A DNA stretch of 64,000 nucleotides from Denitrovibrio sp. (lineage in GTDB: Bacteria; Chrysiogenota; Deferribacteres; Deferribacterales; Geovibrionaceae), in contig PKTN01000004.1 in NCBI GenBank assembly GCA_002869185.1, positions 1-64,000 of the forward strand, in the 5' to 3' direction. Both the position numbers and the translations under genes were made by a program. Positions 27,116 to 36,573 of the stretch are shown piece after piece. The first letter of the stretch is position 1, and every line of letters starts with the position of its first letter. Below the pieces are notes generated by a model. It saw only the letters and a program-made list of their open reading frames with translations, did not search any database and was not told the origin of the DNA.

Positions 27116-27814
27116 TGGCTTAATATTATTTAGTCTACCCTTCAATGTAATATTCTTCTGAGTCCCTAAAACATTTACTCTCCCTTTTATATTAGATACA
27201 GATATTTCTGGTCTTCTCATATTAAGGATAATAGTTCCGTTTAGATTAAGTGCCATGTCATCTTTTGATGTTAGTTGTACTATTGTAAGTGTGTTCTTTT
27301 CAAGAGTTAGTTCGGTGCTTACGCTTTCAAAATCTAGTTTCCCAATTGGTGTATTTATGCCAACCTTATCTGAATCTATATGAGCAGTTAATGACATATC
27401 TAGAGGAGCACCTTCGCCTCTAAGTGCAAGTTTGCCACTAAACTCAGCCTCTTTGGTAAGGCTATTAATGATCGCTGGGTTAATATCTAGATCTACTTCC
27501 ACGTGTTTTTCAGACAGTTTTGCTGTGCCGTTTATGGTACCTACAGAATCTACAGATACGCTTCTTGATATAAACGTGAGAGGTGAGTAGTGTAACGTAA
27601 CATTTCCAACTGGAATATCGTCGACCTCTAAGTTGCTAATTTTAGTTGAAAAAGCGCCACTAGAGACTTGTGAATAATTTATTTTTACCTTAGATGTTGA
27701 TTGTATTTTACTAATAGCTACTACAGCAATCTTGTCGTAAGGGAACATTATCCATATGAAGGCTATAAGGGTGATTATAAAGACGGTTGAGCTGAGGACT
27801 ATTTTTCTTTTCAT
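27104..27814 (-). CDS. gspN: type II secretion system protein GspN
   Basis: A 236-residue GspN-type protein. One N-terminal membrane helix (about 8-24) is followed by a periplasmic domain of repeated beta-strands (LEVDDIPVGNVTLHYSPL, SVDSVGTINGTAKLSE). GspN is an accessory part of the inner-membrane platform in some type II secretion systems. It is the last gene of the minus-strand arm gspG-H-I-J-K-L-M-N and overlaps gspM by four bases. Confidence 0.8.
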   Translation of the reverse strand: MKRKIVLSSTVFIITLIAFIWIMFPYDKIAVVAISKIQSTSKVKINYSQVSSGAFSTKISNLEVDDIPVGNVTLHYSPLTFISRSVSVDSVGTINGTAKLSEKHVEVDLDINPAIINSLTKEAEFSGKLALRGEGAPLDMSLTAHIDSDKVGINTPIGKLDFESVSTELTLEKNTLTIVQLTSKDDMALNLNGTIILNMRRPEISVSNIKGRVNVLGTQKNITLKGRLNNIKPSIR

Positions 27815-28269
27815 TTTTTAGCGATATCCATAACTAGGTTTAATAATTGATTATTGTCGAATCTTTTACTAATTTTTACGTTATTTGAGTATAGATTCTG
27901 ATATTTCTCGACTGATCTGAGAAAGGATACTAGCTCGTTATAATTAAGCCCTTCCAGTCTGATAGTAGCGGCCTCTTTTGCTCCTGGCACTGGCTTTGGC
28001 TTTATCCCACCGACCTTATCAGCGAGACCAATTTGTTCTGTGGTGGTCTGTAAGAATGAGAGTAGTCCACTGTTCATAAAGGCAGAAGTTCGTTTGCCAG
28101 ATTTCGCCTTAGCGGCTAGAGCAGATGATTTATCTATCTTAGTTTGTATAGTTTTAACGCTGGAGTCAGCACTCTTTATACCTGAGTTAAAGATAAGGTG
28201 TGTCCAGTAAAATAGAAGGAATATTGCACCAGCAATTGCGACAATTGTTGTTATCTGCTGTCTGTTCAT
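27811..28269 (-). CDS. gspM: type II secretion system protein GspM
   Basis: 152 residues with one N-terminal membrane helix (about 7-28), a short helical stalk and a small C-terminal ferredoxin-like domain (AATIRLEGLNYNELVSFLRSVE is typical of the GspM/PilO fold). It partners GspL in the inner-membrane assembly platform. It overlaps both gspL and gspN by four bases, as expected for translationally coupled platform genes. Confidence 0.85.
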   Translation of the reverse strand: MNRQQITTIVAIAGAIFLLFYWTHLIFNSGIKSADSSVKTIQTKIDKSSALAAKAKSGKRTSAFMNSGLLSFLQTTTEQIGLADKVGGIKPKPVPGAKEAATIRLEGLNYNELVSFLRSVEKYQNLYSNNVKISKRFDNNQLLNLVMDIAKK

Positions 28270-29255
28270 ATGTCAAACCTCAGAGTAAAATTGATATTCC
28301 CCTCTTTTTTTATAGTGTCGACAATTTTCACGTCTTTACCAAGCTGGTCAGAGAGGCTCTTTTTAAATTGTTCTAAGTAGGTGAAGTCACTGGAGCTCCC
28401 TTGGAAGCTCACAGATTCGCCCTTTATCTCTATCATATCGGTAGTAATATTCTCGTTATGTGCCTTACTTATCTTTTCCAGAAGGAATAGGGTTTGATAG
28501 CTTTCGCCACTTTTATTGCCACCAGCCAAAGCTAGCAGTTTTCCGTATGGGTCTTTGCTGCCTGACACGCCAGCCTTTTTGTAGATAGCTTCGAGAGTGT
28601 TTTCAGCTGCGTTTAACTTATCCTTGTGTCCTTTCATTCTGAAATAATCTCCTGCGAAAAAAACGATGTAGCACGCAAGCAAAACTAAAAGAGGTACTTT
28701 ATAAATATTAAGAGCCGCAGATCTATTTTTTATGAAAGGGATGGTCAGCTTAGTCTCTGGAGAAATTGCCCAGTCAGGGTCGATAGGATCATCAGCATTC
28801 TTAGTGTCTGTAATAAGACCGTCTTCAACAGTTATGCCAAGACCATTTATATCGTATGTGAATGAATCGTTATTGCTGTAAACATTTGCAAGAGGCGATG
28901 TGATATACGCCGCCTTGCTAAAAACTTCTTCATGGTTGTTGAAGCTTTCGGCGAATGAATTACTGAATATACCTATGAGAATTTTGTCTCCTTTGCTGAA
29001 ATAACAAAATTTTTCGCATAGTTGCTGCGGGAAACTTCCCATCAGGTAGTTAGAAATGAATAGGCTCAGTTTACGCTTTGGAGCGTTTGGGAACTCCATA
29101 GATGTATAAAATAGTTCTGTGTCGGATATGACAAGGGCGTAGCCAGATTTAAGGTTTTTTAGCTCTTCATCACTCATCTTATGCCTACCAGCAGGTGTTT
29201 GGCTGAAAAACTGTGCATCTTCAAAAATTAAAATCTGTTTAGTAGTATTGTCCAT
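28266..29255 (-). CDS. gspL: type II secretion system protein GspL
   Basis: A 329-residue bitopic platform protein. Residues about 1-180 are the cytosolic actin-like domain that binds the GspE ATPase. One membrane helix follows (about 185-205, VPLLVLLACYIVFFAGDYF), then a periplasmic coiled and ferredoxin-like domain that pairs with GspM. It is divergent in sequence; the assignment rests on this architecture and its place between gspK and gspM. It overlaps gspK by 17 bases. Confidence 0.82.
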   Translation of the reverse strand: MDNTTKQILIFEDAQFFSQTPAGRHKMSDEELKNLKSGYALVISDTELFYTSMEFPNAPKRKLSLFISNYLMGSFPQQLCEKFCYFSKGDKILIGIFSNSFAESFNNHEEVFSKAAYITSPLANVYSNNDSFTYDINGLGITVEDGLITDTKNADDPIDPDWAISPETKLTIPFIKNRSAALNIYKVPLLVLLACYIVFFAGDYFRMKGHKDKLNAAENTLEAIYKKAGVSGSKDPYGKLLALAGGNKSGESYQTLFLLEKISKAHNENITTDMIEIKGESVSFQGSSSDFTYLEQFKKSLSDQLGKDVKIVDTIKKEGNINFTLRFDI

Positions 29256-30162
29256 TTAGTCCTGCCAGAAAATTAACAACCTCGGCTGTGGTGCCGTCCT
29301 TTTGGATCAGCGCATGGTAATACCTTGGTTTGTCGTTTAAGGTTACTTCAGTCTTCACGTAAAATAAAGTGCTTTTTACTGTAAGAAAAGGGAGTATCTT
29401 CAGATATATATCTTGTGGGATATCTACAGCCTCTTTTATGTTTGACGGATCTTTGTATTCTTGAGTTTTTGCGTAGTCTACAATCTCATCTGCATAATCC
29501 TCTATTTCAGGTACAAAAGCCTTTAGAGTGAGTGCGCTAACAAAGTTTATATTGATAGCTTTTTCAGGTGAATAGACAGTGAGGTAATCTTTTACGGTGT
29601 TGAATTGCTCATTATCATTCATAAGCATACGTAGCTCATAAAGGGAGCTGAGTGGCTTGTTCTTAGTTCGGAAGAGTACACCATTTCTTTCATATGTGAC
29701 ACCTTCTGCTCCACCGTATGAAACTTCTGTGTCTGCATCTATATAATCTTTTACCACTTCACATTCGAGTGAGTCAGCTTCTGTTTCATTTGCTATTGTA
29801 GTACATGCGTTGAGATATCTTGTTGCTAGTTCTTCATCGGAGTTTGCCATGCCGTTGATGGCAATCTTTGCGTTAAGTGGCTTGATGTCTACGGATATGA
29901 AACCGTAAGGAACTTCTACTATAGGGACAAGCGCCCAATCTTCATTTTTAGAGTCGTAAGCATTGTTGTCATCTTTCATAGTTTCGATAATGGCAGTGAG
30001 AGCTGTCATGGAGTATACATGAGCTTGGTTTTCGAAGAAATCTTCAGAGGCCTCAACCATACTCTTTGTGCTACGTTCGTGTATAAGCAAAACTGTAGAC
30101 GCAGCGAAAGCTATAAAAATAAGTACAAAGACAAGTACCTATCCTTTGTTGTTTATTGCCAT
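29239..30162 (-). pseudogene. gspK: gspK, minor pseudopilin, with in-frame TAG at codon 8
   Basis: GspK is the minor pseudopilin at the tip of the type II secretion pseudopilus. From the ATG at 30162 (overlapping the gspJ stop by 10 bases) the frame reads MAINNKG, TAG at 30141-30139, then VLVFVLIFIAFAASTVLLIHERS and a full GspK ectodomain through 29239. The stop falls exactly at the first mature residue after the prepilin-peptidase glycine. Restarting at the next ATG (30090) would lose the membrane helix needed for function. All other gsp genes here look intact apart from the gspG start, so this is either a recent nonsense change, a sequence error or readthrough. Confidence 0.88.
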
Positions 30163-30719
30163 GTGGCACCCGCATAATCACCTTTTTTGCTAGTGTGTCC
30201 GCTACCTGCGATAAAGGTTACAGGGTAGCCGCTCACTTCAAAAGAGACTTTGATTATTGTGTCCATAGAGTCATAATCTTCTGTAAATCTATATCCGTTA
30301 TGAGATTCAACATTAAATTTATCAACGTTTTTCATAAGGAGTAGTTTCCATTCATAGTTGTGATCTTCGGATGTCTCTTCTCTTATTAGGTAACTATCCT
30401 CAATATAATATTTAACATTTACTGGGAATGCTTTTTCCATCTTAATGCTATTGTTCGTCATGAAATAGAGTTCATCATTATCGGGATTATTAACTATTTT
30501 GAGGGTTTTGTCATACATCTGTAACATATCAGGCTTTACAACACTGCGCGCAGATAAGAGCAGACTATTTTTATAATAGCTATCTTCTGTGGCTACTTTT
30601 GTGTTTATGACGGAATCGAATGTGCTATAAACGCCACCTAAGACAATAACAGAAAGAGTGAGTGCTATGAGCATCTCAAGGAGTGTGAATCCTTGACTAC
30701 TCTTTTTCGTAATAGACAT
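30153..30719 (-). CDS. gspJ: type II secretion system minor pseudopilin GspJ
   Basis: A 188-residue minor pseudopilin that caps the pseudopilus with GspI and GspK. The prepilin leader MSITKKSSQG is followed by the cleavage and helix sequence FTLLEMLIALTLSVIVLGG with the conserved Glu at +5, then a GspJ-type C-terminal domain (residues about 30-185). It overlaps gspI by 23 bases and gspK by 10 bases, consistent with one operon from gspG. Confidence 0.92.
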   Translation of the reverse strand: MSITKKSSQGFTLLEMLIALTLSVIVLGGVYSTFDSVINTKVATEDSYYKNSLLLSARSVVKPDMLQMYDKTLKIVNNPDNDELYFMTNNSIKMEKAFPVNVKYYIEDSYLIREETSEDHNYEWKLLLMKNVDKFNVESHNGYRFTEDYDSMDTIIKVSFEVSGYPVTFIAGSGHTSKKGDYAGATWQ

Positions 30720-31032
30720 AAGTTGTCGCTACTCCGTCGTATTCTGCTGTAAGGCTTACCTCGTCTACTCCTGGAAACAATGTAGGTAGTGACTCAGATG
30801 AATAGTTTACCTTTACCCCGAGTGCGTTTCGTCCTCTATCTTTGAAGACTTTACCCGGATAATTGATTATCTCTAGGACTCTTTGATATCCAGCCTCCAC
30901 GATCATTGTCTTTTGTACTGCATACTCTGAAGTTTCTACCGACATGGCAGAAAGCCTGTAAACACCTAGCATGCTTACTGATAATACAACCATCGCTATG
31001 AGTACTTCGAGTAGAGTGAAACCTTTTCTCAT
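30697..31032 (-). CDS. gspI: type II secretion system minor pseudopilin GspI
   Basis: 111 residues starting with a very short prepilin leader (MRKG) and the class III signal FTLLEVLIAMVVLSVSMLGVY, including Glu at +5. Then follows a small GspI ectodomain. It works with GspJ and GspK at the pseudopilus tip. It overlaps gspH by four bases and gspJ by 23 bases. Confidence 0.92.
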   Translation of the reverse strand: MRKGFTLLEVLIAMVVLSVSMLGVYRLSAMSVETSEYAVQKTMIVEAGYQRVLEIINYPGKVFKDRGRNALGVKVNYSSESLPTLFPGVDEVSLTAEYDGVATTYVYYEKE

Positions 31033-31487
31033 TGGTGCACCACCTTGTTTAATGCAGGGAAGGACTCAAGAGTGTCTTCACCGGAAAACGTGAGTAGAAA
31101 TTGGTCGAATATCCCGTCTGGATAAAAGTATATTTTATATTCTAATCCAGTTGTTATTTCTCCATTGATAGTAACTGTTGATACGTAGCCAGCAGGGATC
31201 TCAACTCTGCTTCCGTCGTGTAGGAGCATATTTCCAGAGCCTTTAAAGCCTGTTATATAGATTTGAGTATTTAGTTCTTTTGCAACTTCAAGGTGTTTAT
31301 CTATGATGTCATTAAAGAAGACCTCTGTTCGGTCTGTGAGAATAGTATTTTCAGCTATTCGTGGAGCGACAGTCATCAGACCTAGCCCCACTATTATCAT
31401 AACTATTAATATCTCTATAAGGGTAAACCCTCTTTTACTTCTGTTTTCGTCATCCTGATTATTCAGAGTGACATTTTTAGGGTACAT
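31029..31487 (-). CDS. gspH: type II secretion system minor pseudopilin GspH
   Basis: A 152-residue pseudopilin. I use the ATG at 31487, one base after the gspG stop, giving a 20-residue leader ending in RSKRG before FTLIEILIVMIIVGLGLMTVAP. A longer in-frame extension upstream lies entirely within gspG and is unlikely to be used. The C-terminal part is a GspH-like beta domain. It bridges the major pseudopilin filament and the tip complex. Confidence 0.87.
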   Translation of the reverse strand: MYPKNVTLNNQDDENRSKRGFTLIEILIVMIIVGLGLMTVAPRIAENTILTDRTEVFFNDIIDKHLEVAKELNTQIYITGFKGSGNMLLHDGSRVEIPAGYVSTVTINGEITTGLEYKIYFYPDGIFDQFLLTFSGEDTLESFPALNKVVHQ

Positions 31488-31488
31488 C

Positions 31489-31917
31489 TTATTCTTGGTA
31501 GCTTTTGATATCAGCGTTGAAGTCTTCGCCGCCCTCTTTGCCGTCTGCCCCATAAGAGATGATCTCATAGTCTCTGTCGTCCTCTCCTGGACTACGATAT
31601 ATGAACTCATTGTCCCAAGGATCTAGCATGCTTGATTTTTCGAGATAGCCACCCTTTTTAAAGTTTTTAGGGATTGGCTCAATGTCAGTCTTAGTTATCA
31701 AAGAGACTAGACCTTGGTCTGTACTTGGGTAAACAGTATTTTCAAGCTTATATATTTTGAGAGCAGATTCTATAGCCTTAATGTCGAGCATAGCTTTGGT
31801 GACTCTTGCCTCGTCAGGTTTGTCTATAAATTTTGGTACTAGCATAGTGCCTAATATCCCTAAAATGACAATAACTACAAGAATTTCTATGATAGTGAAG
31901 CCTTTATTGTTTCTAAA
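31489..31917 (-). CDS. gspG: type II secretion major pseudopilin GspG, start codon reads TTT
   Basis: GspG forms the pseudopilus shaft. The mature sequence [24 protein letters not shown] and the GspG C-terminal domain ([25 protein letters not shown]) are complete. No standard start fits. The only upstream in-frame start (TTG at 31977) lies in the -35 box of a good promoter. A strong GGAGAAG (31929-31923) sits six bases before codon TTT at 31917, where ATG or TTG followed by RNNKG would be expected. Start loss by TTG to TTT is plausible, since several genes here begin with TTG. The rest of the frame is intact. Confidence 0.8.
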   Translation of the reverse strand, partial: FRNNKGFTIIEILVVIVILGILGTMLVPKFIDKPDEARVTKAMLDIKAIESALKIYKLENTVYPSTDQGLVSLITKTDIEPIPKNFKKGGYLEKSSMLDPWDNEFIYRSPGEDDRDYEIISYGADGKEGGEDFNADIKSYQE

Positions 31918-31948
31918 TTTCTCTTCTCCGAAATGATATTTTAATAAG

Positions 31949-31977
31949 ATTATATTTGACAAAAACGCTTTATACAA
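31949..31977 (-). promoter_or_regulatory. promoter of the gspG-N operon
   Basis: On the minus strand TTGTAT (31977-31972), a 17-base spacer and a perfect TATAAT (31954-31949). It lies about 20 bases before the gspG ribosome site. A plus-strand TTGACA at 31956-31961 overlaps its spacer, so the two T2SS arms may have overlapping divergent promoters. Confidence 0.65.
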
Positions 31978-31991
31978 TAGATAGTTTAAGT

Positions 31992-32423
31992 ATGACTAAG
32001 AATACACTTTCGGCTAGATTTTGGCTAATTATACTTATTGTAGCTGGTTTTGCATGGTTTGGATTCCGACTTATGTACGGTTCGATTGTTGTTCCTCCAA
32101 TATTTGATATATTTACTTTTGTCCTGTTTGCCCCAGTAGCAGAAGAGTTATTCTTCAGGGGGGTGATTCAGGATGCTATATTTATAAAGGTTCAGCAGAA
32201 GAGCTTCGGGATAACATTTGATAGTCTGCTTGGTCTGAGTGTTGCAAACCTCTTAACGTCTATCTTCTTTTCCCTTTTGCATATTCCATTTTGGGGTGTG
32301 CCGCATTCCTTGCTAGTTTTTTTTCCATCATTAGCTTTTGGTTTTTTGTATGACAAGTCTGGTAGGCTTCTCTATCCAATTATCCTCCACGCGATATATA
32401 ACCTTAACACTTTTATCGTTTGA
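31992..32423 (+). CDS. CPBP family intramembrane glutamic protease
   Basis: A 143-residue membrane protein with the CAAX-protease/bacteriocin-processing (CPBP, ABI) motifs: EELFFRG near residue 48, FFSLLH near 92 and a terminal HAIYNLN. About four membrane helices carry these. I choose the ATG at 31992; the earlier in-frame codon lies in the gspG promoter region. No ribosome site is evident, and the message could be nearly leaderless. It sits between the two divergent T2SS arms, with gspC starting 30 bases downstream. A role in secretion is a guess from position. Confidence 0.82.
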   Translation: MTKNTLSARFWLIILIVAGFAWFGFRLMYGSIVVPPIFDIFTFVLFAPVAEELFFRGVIQDAIFIKVQQKSFGITFDSLLGLSVANLLTSIFFSLLHIPFWGVPHSLLVFFPSLAFGFLYDKSGRLLYPIILHAIYNLNTFIV

Positions 32424-32453
32424 CAATATCGCTATTCGTGGTAATCATTTGTC

Positions 32454-33287
32454 ATGGGAATAAATAAATACACTTACATTATATATCCTTTGGCTTTTGC
32501 CTTTTGTCTTGCATGGGCTGTGACTGGCTGGATTTCAATGAAGGCTTCGTCCGTTACATTTATGCCTGCAACCTCTAAGGTGAAGAAGCAACTCTCAAAG
32601 GTTAACCTGCCTGATATCAGTCTCATCGTACAAAAAAATATATTTGATGCTGAGACAACGTCTGAAACTATCGAGAACACCAGCGAAAGTGTAATGTCTG
32701 CTGTTCCTGTGGATAGTGGCTTTGATGGAAATCTCTTAGGTGTACTCTTTGGAGATGAAACCTCAATGGCTGTTGTTAGCTATAAGGACAAAAAAACGAT
32801 ACTCAAGCTTGATGAAGAGAAGGATGGGCTTATTCTCGAAGATGTTGGATACTTCCATGCTATTATCTCAAAGAATGGTGAAAAGTATAAGCTAGTCCTA
32901 AAATCTGAAAAAGATGGTGGTAATGCTGGCTCTACAACTAAGGTGAACACAACATCTGCAACAACTCAAAAATTTAAAATATCTAGAAAGGTCGTAGTGG
33001 AAGAACTTTCTGATGTTAATTCAGTAATAAAATCTATCCTGATCGTTCCTTATGAGCGTGATGGTAAGTTCGAAGGTTATAGAGTTCGAAGAATGACTAA
33101 TACATCTGTACTTAAAAAGGTAGGTGTTGCTAGGAATGATGTTATAATGAGACTTAACGGTAAGTCGCTCGAGACACCGGCAGTCTTTTTTGATGCTCTG
33201 AAAAATGCCGAAAACCTTAGTGCTGTCAGCCTTGACATTCTAAGAGCCGGAAAGAAAATGACATTATATGTGGAGATAGAGGGATGA
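32454..33287 (+). CDS. gspC: type II secretion system protein GspC
   Basis: 277 residues: a short cytosolic N-terminus, one membrane helix (about 8-27), a homology region that contacts the secretin (LPDISLIVQKNIFDAE, LLGVLFGDETSMAVV) and a C-terminal PDZ domain (residues about 190-277, with RVRRMTNTSVLKKVGVARND). It links the inner-membrane platform to the outer-membrane secretin GspD. It begins the plus-strand arm gspC-D-E-F and overlaps gspD by four bases. Confidence 0.9.
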   Translation: MGINKYTYIIYPLAFAFCLAWAVTGWISMKASSVTFMPATSKVKKQLSKVNLPDISLIVQKNIFDAETTSETIENTSESVMSAVPVDSGFDGNLLGVLFGDETSMAVVSYKDKKTILKLDEEKDGLILEDVGYFHAIISKNGEKYKLVLKSEKDGGNAGSTTKVNTTSATTQKFKISRKVVVEELSDVNSVIKSILIVPYERDGKFEGYRVRRMTNTSVLKKVGVARNDVIMRLNGKSLETPAVFFDALKNAENLSAVSLDILRAGKKMTLYVEIEG

Positions 33288-35122
33288 ATTTATTTAAATC
33301 AGTTATTTTATTGCTCCTTATCGTCTTGTCATCAACAGTTTTTGCGGAAGTTAACGTAAATTTTCGAGATATGGAAATGACGGAATTCGTGAGCTTTGTC
33401 TCTGAATTTACTGGTAAGAATTTTGTGTATGATAAGAAAGATTTGAAAGGGCAGGTTAGTATTGAGTCTTCGTCTGAGATAAACTCAGATGATATTATGG
33501 AAATTTTTGCCTCGACACTCCGAGCGAACGGACTTGACCTTGTAAATAGAGGCTCATACACGGAGATCATTCGCCAGTCTGACATGAACAGTATCGCTGA
33601 TTCTTCAGGCTCTGGTGATTCTAACGCACTTATCACAACAGTTTTACATGCTAGGAATTATGATACAAAGATGTTGACTACTGCACTAGGTAGGCTTAAG
33701 TCTAAGGCTGGTTTTGCAGAAGTTCTGAAAGGTCTAAACGCTATCGTCATTCGTGATAGTATCGGTCGTATCACAAAGATAAAGAAGCTTATGGAAAAGC
33801 TAGAGATGAAAGCATCAGGCTATACCATAAGAATGGTCAAGATAGAGCACGCATCAGCCAATAACGTCCAAAATATGCTCGCTAAACTATATAACGACAT
33901 GCAAAAGAAGCTCCTTGTAGCTAATGAGCCTGTAATAGTTGCAGATGATTATTCAAACATTTTGGTTGTAGCTTGTGAAGATAGAGATTTCGAAAAGATA
34001 TCTTATATTATTGCTCAATTAGATTCTCCTTCACCTGGTAGCCATAACGCACCAAAGGTATTTTATCTTAACAATGCGAATGCAGAAGATGTCGAAAAAG
34101 TATTAAACAAACTGACTGGCTCAGTGAATGCAAATGCGAGTAAAAAAGCAGGTAATGTGAAATCATCCGTAGCTTTCGACAAGGCTACTAACTCTATAAT
34201 AGTATTTGGTGACCCAGACCTTTATGCAAAGGTAGAAAAGCTTATCGAAAAGCTAGATAAACCGAGAGAGCAGGTCTATGTTGAAGCTCTCATCCTCGAG
34301 ACAACAATGTCGAACTCAAATTCGTTTGGTGTTGAGTGGGGTGTTGGTGGTAATAACAATAGCACTGTTGGTTCAGCGGGTTATTTGAACTCAAGTGGAA
34401 ACCTTGGTACTTATGCTGCTGGAGTCGCAAATGGCTCAGTCTTAGGTGCTCTTCCTGGTGGGTTTGGACTTGGTATCATTGGAAATTCAATTTCATACAA
34501 TGGAGTATCATTCCCTACGCTTGGAGCATTTATTAATTTTTCTAAAACGATAACAGATATTAATCTGCTTTCTAATCCTCAAATACTCACCCTCGATAAC
34601 GAAGAGGCAGAAGTTTTTGTAGGAGAGAATAGACCTTTCCTTACTAGTACAAAATATGATTCTAATGATAATCTTATTCAGTCATACGACTATCGTGACG
34701 TAGGTGTAAGGCTAAAGATAACCCCTCAGATATCAGCGAACGACACTGTTACCCTTCAGATAGACCAAGAAGTTAAGAAGGTTACAAGCTCGACTATAGC
34801 TTCTACTGCTCCAACGACACTTACTCGTAACACAAAGACAAAGGTTAAGCTGAAAGACGGAACAATGATGGTTATCTCTGGACTATTAAAAGATGACTCA
34901 GATAATAGCCGCAAAGGTGTTCCTGGTCTTTCTAGGATACCTCTTATTGGCTGGCTCTTTAAAAGTCAGAATTTGTCGTTTGAAAAGACAAATATGATGG
35001 TATTTATCAGCGTGCATATAATCAGAACTCAGGCGCAAGCTGATGAAATAACAAAAAAGAAACGTAAAGAGACTGTCGATTTTAAAAGTGAAATCAACAA
35101 AAGGATAAAGAAAGAATTCTGA
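33284..35122 (+). CDS. gspD: type II secretion system secretin GspD
   Basis: Outer-membrane secretin channel, 612 residues. A signal peptide (MNLFKSVILLLLIVLSSTVFA) precedes the N0 domain (VNFRDMEMTEFVSFVSEFTGKNFV) and repeated N1-N3 domains (residues about 90-330). The conserved C-terminal secretin domain follows, with VYVEALILET, NPQILTLDNEEAEVFVGEN and VPGLSRIPLIGWLF. The C-terminus lacks an obvious pilotin-binding S-domain. It overlaps gspC by four bases and gspE by one base. Confidence 0.95.
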   Translation: MNLFKSVILLLLIVLSSTVFAEVNVNFRDMEMTEFVSFVSEFTGKNFVYDKKDLKGQVSIESSSEINSDDIMEIFASTLRANGLDLVNRGSYTEIIRQSDMNSIADSSGSGDSNALITTVLHARNYDTKMLTTALGRLKSKAGFAEVLKGLNAIVIRDSIGRITKIKKLMEKLEMKASGYTIRMVKIEHASANNVQNMLAKLYNDMQKKLLVANEPVIVADDYSNILVVACEDRDFEKISYIIAQLDSPSPGSHNAPKVFYLNNANAEDVEKVLNKLTGSVNANASKKAGNVKSSVAFDKATNSIIVFGDPDLYAKVEKLIEKLDKPREQVYVEALILETTMSNSNSFGVEWGVGGNNNSTVGSAGYLNSSGNLGTYAAGVANGSVLGALPGGFGLGIIGNSISYNGVSFPTLGAFINFSKTITDINLLSNPQILTLDNEEAEVFVGENRPFLTSTKYDSNDNLIQSYDYRDVGVRLKITPQISANDTVTLQIDQEVKKVTSSTIASTAPTTLTRNTKTKVKLKDGTMMVISGLLKDDSDNSRKGVPGLSRIPLIGWLFKSQNLSFEKTNMMVFISVHIIRTQAQADEITKKKRKETVDFKSEINKRIKKEF

Positions 35123-36573
35123 TGATAGAATTTGATAAATTAATTGAGATGTATCTGAAGTATCCTGACCGTGGTGACTTTGTCCCTGTGCGTATAGGTG
35201 ATGAAATTTCTGTGCTGTATGACGGGCAAACTGGGCTTTCTAAGGCTAGACATCTCCTGTTTTCTATGGGGGTTGCGAGTGCTTCGTGTGTCCCTTCTGA
35301 ACGTCAGGCTATCCTTACTGAACTGGAGATGCTTGAATCCAACAGGGACGATCAGTATTCTGAAGATCTTGACGATTTCGTTGAATCATCAGACATTTTA
35401 TCTGCTTCATATGACGATGCACCAATAATCAAACTTGTAAATCAGACTATTATTCAGGCGACTAAGAATGGTGCGAGTGATATCCACTTTGAAGGGCTGA
35501 CAGGAAAATTCGCTGTCAGGTTCCGCATAGATGGTAAGCTGACCACGATTAGACAATACCCGAAGAGCTTACAGGAATCCGTAGTCGCTAGGCTTAAGGT
35601 TATATCTGATCTTGATGTAGCTGAGACAAGGAAGGCGCAAGACGGACGTATCAACCTGAAAATTGGTAACAGAGATGTAGATATTAGGGTTTCGACCATC
35701 CCATCTGTTACAGGTGAGAAGGTTGTCCTTAGAATTCTAGAAAAATCCAAAAGTATGGTGACGATGGAGAAGACAGGTCTACCTGTTAGTCTGTTGCCAG
35801 CTTTTAGAAAAAGTATAAAACGGCCAAACGGAATCATTCTCGTTACAGGACCAACTGGTTCTGGTAAGACGACCACTCTCTATGCGGCTCTCCAAGAGCT
35901 AGTGAGTGACGATACAAACATTATGACCATCGAAGACCCTGTGGAATATCACATGGAGCAGATTACTCAGGTGCAGGTTAACCGTACTGTGGATATAACC
36001 TTCGCTGGTGCTGTTAGGTCATTCCTTAGGCAAGATCCAGACATTATTCTCATTGGTGAGATTCGTGATGTTGAGACAGCGCAGGCTGCTGTTCAGGCGG
36101 CACTCACTGGTCACCTAGTCCTGTCGACTTTGCATACAAATAACGCTCCAACAGCAGTTGCGAGACTTCTTGATATGGATGTTGAACCCTTTCTGCTTTC
36201 GTCATCTTTGGCGTCAGTTGTTGGTCAGAGGCTAGTTAGAAAACTCTGTCCTGCATGCAAGAAGAAGGTTCAGGCTGAAGCCTATGTTAAAGATTTTTTC
36301 AAGACTGGTGGCTTTGAGATAGAAGAATATTATGAACCTGTTGGTTGTGAGTCATGTATGTATACTGGCTTTGCAGGCAGAACAGGTGTTTTTGAGATGC
36401 TTAGCGTAACTGATGGTATCAGAAAGCTGATAAACGAGCGTGCGGATGCTTCGGCTATCGCAACAGAGGCATATAAGAGTGGGTATCGTCCGATGATGCA
36501 CCACGGCTTTGAGCTTGTTATAAATGGTGAGACCTCACCGAGTGAGATCATAGCTGTTTCAGGAAATGACTAA
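35122..36573 (+). CDS. gspE: type II secretion ATPase GspE
   Basis: Cytosolic hexameric ATPase powering the pseudopilus, 483 residues. Motifs are Walker A GPTGSGKTT (near residue 247), the Asp box and Walker B LRQDPDIILIGEIRD, the His box STLHTNNA, and a tetracysteine zinc motif (CPACKKK then CESC, near residues 378-415). It overlaps gspD and gspF by one base each. PilB is the main alternative, but the neighbours make GspE clear. Confidence 0.95.
   Translation: MIEFDKLIEMYLKYPDRGDFVPVRIGDEISVLYDGQTGLSKARHLLFSMGVASASCVPSERQAILTELEMLESNRDDQYSEDLDDFVESSDILSASYDDAPIIKLVNQTIIQATKNGASDIHFEGLTGKFAVRFRIDGKLTTIRQYPKSLQESVVARLKVISDLDVAETRKAQDGRINLKIGNRDVDIRVSTIPSVTGEKVVLRILEKSKSMVTMEKTGLPVSLLPAFRKSIKRPNGIILVTGPTGSGKTTTLYAALQELVSDDTNIMTIEDPVEYHMEQITQVQVNRTVDITFAGAVRSFLRQDPDIILIGEIRDVETAQAAVQAALTGHLVLSTLHTNNAPTAVARLLDMDVEPFLLSSSLASVVGQRLVRKLCPACKKKVQAEAYVKDFFKTGGFEIEEYYEPVGCESCMYTGFAGRTGVFEMLSVTDGIRKLINERADASAIATEAYKSGYRPMMHHGFELVINGETSPSEIIAVSGND

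Noticed and set aside
29239..30090. gspK as a normal gene starting at the ATG at 30090
   Set aside because: That start would drop the prepilin leader and membrane helix; the upstream frame clearly encodes them apart from one TAG.
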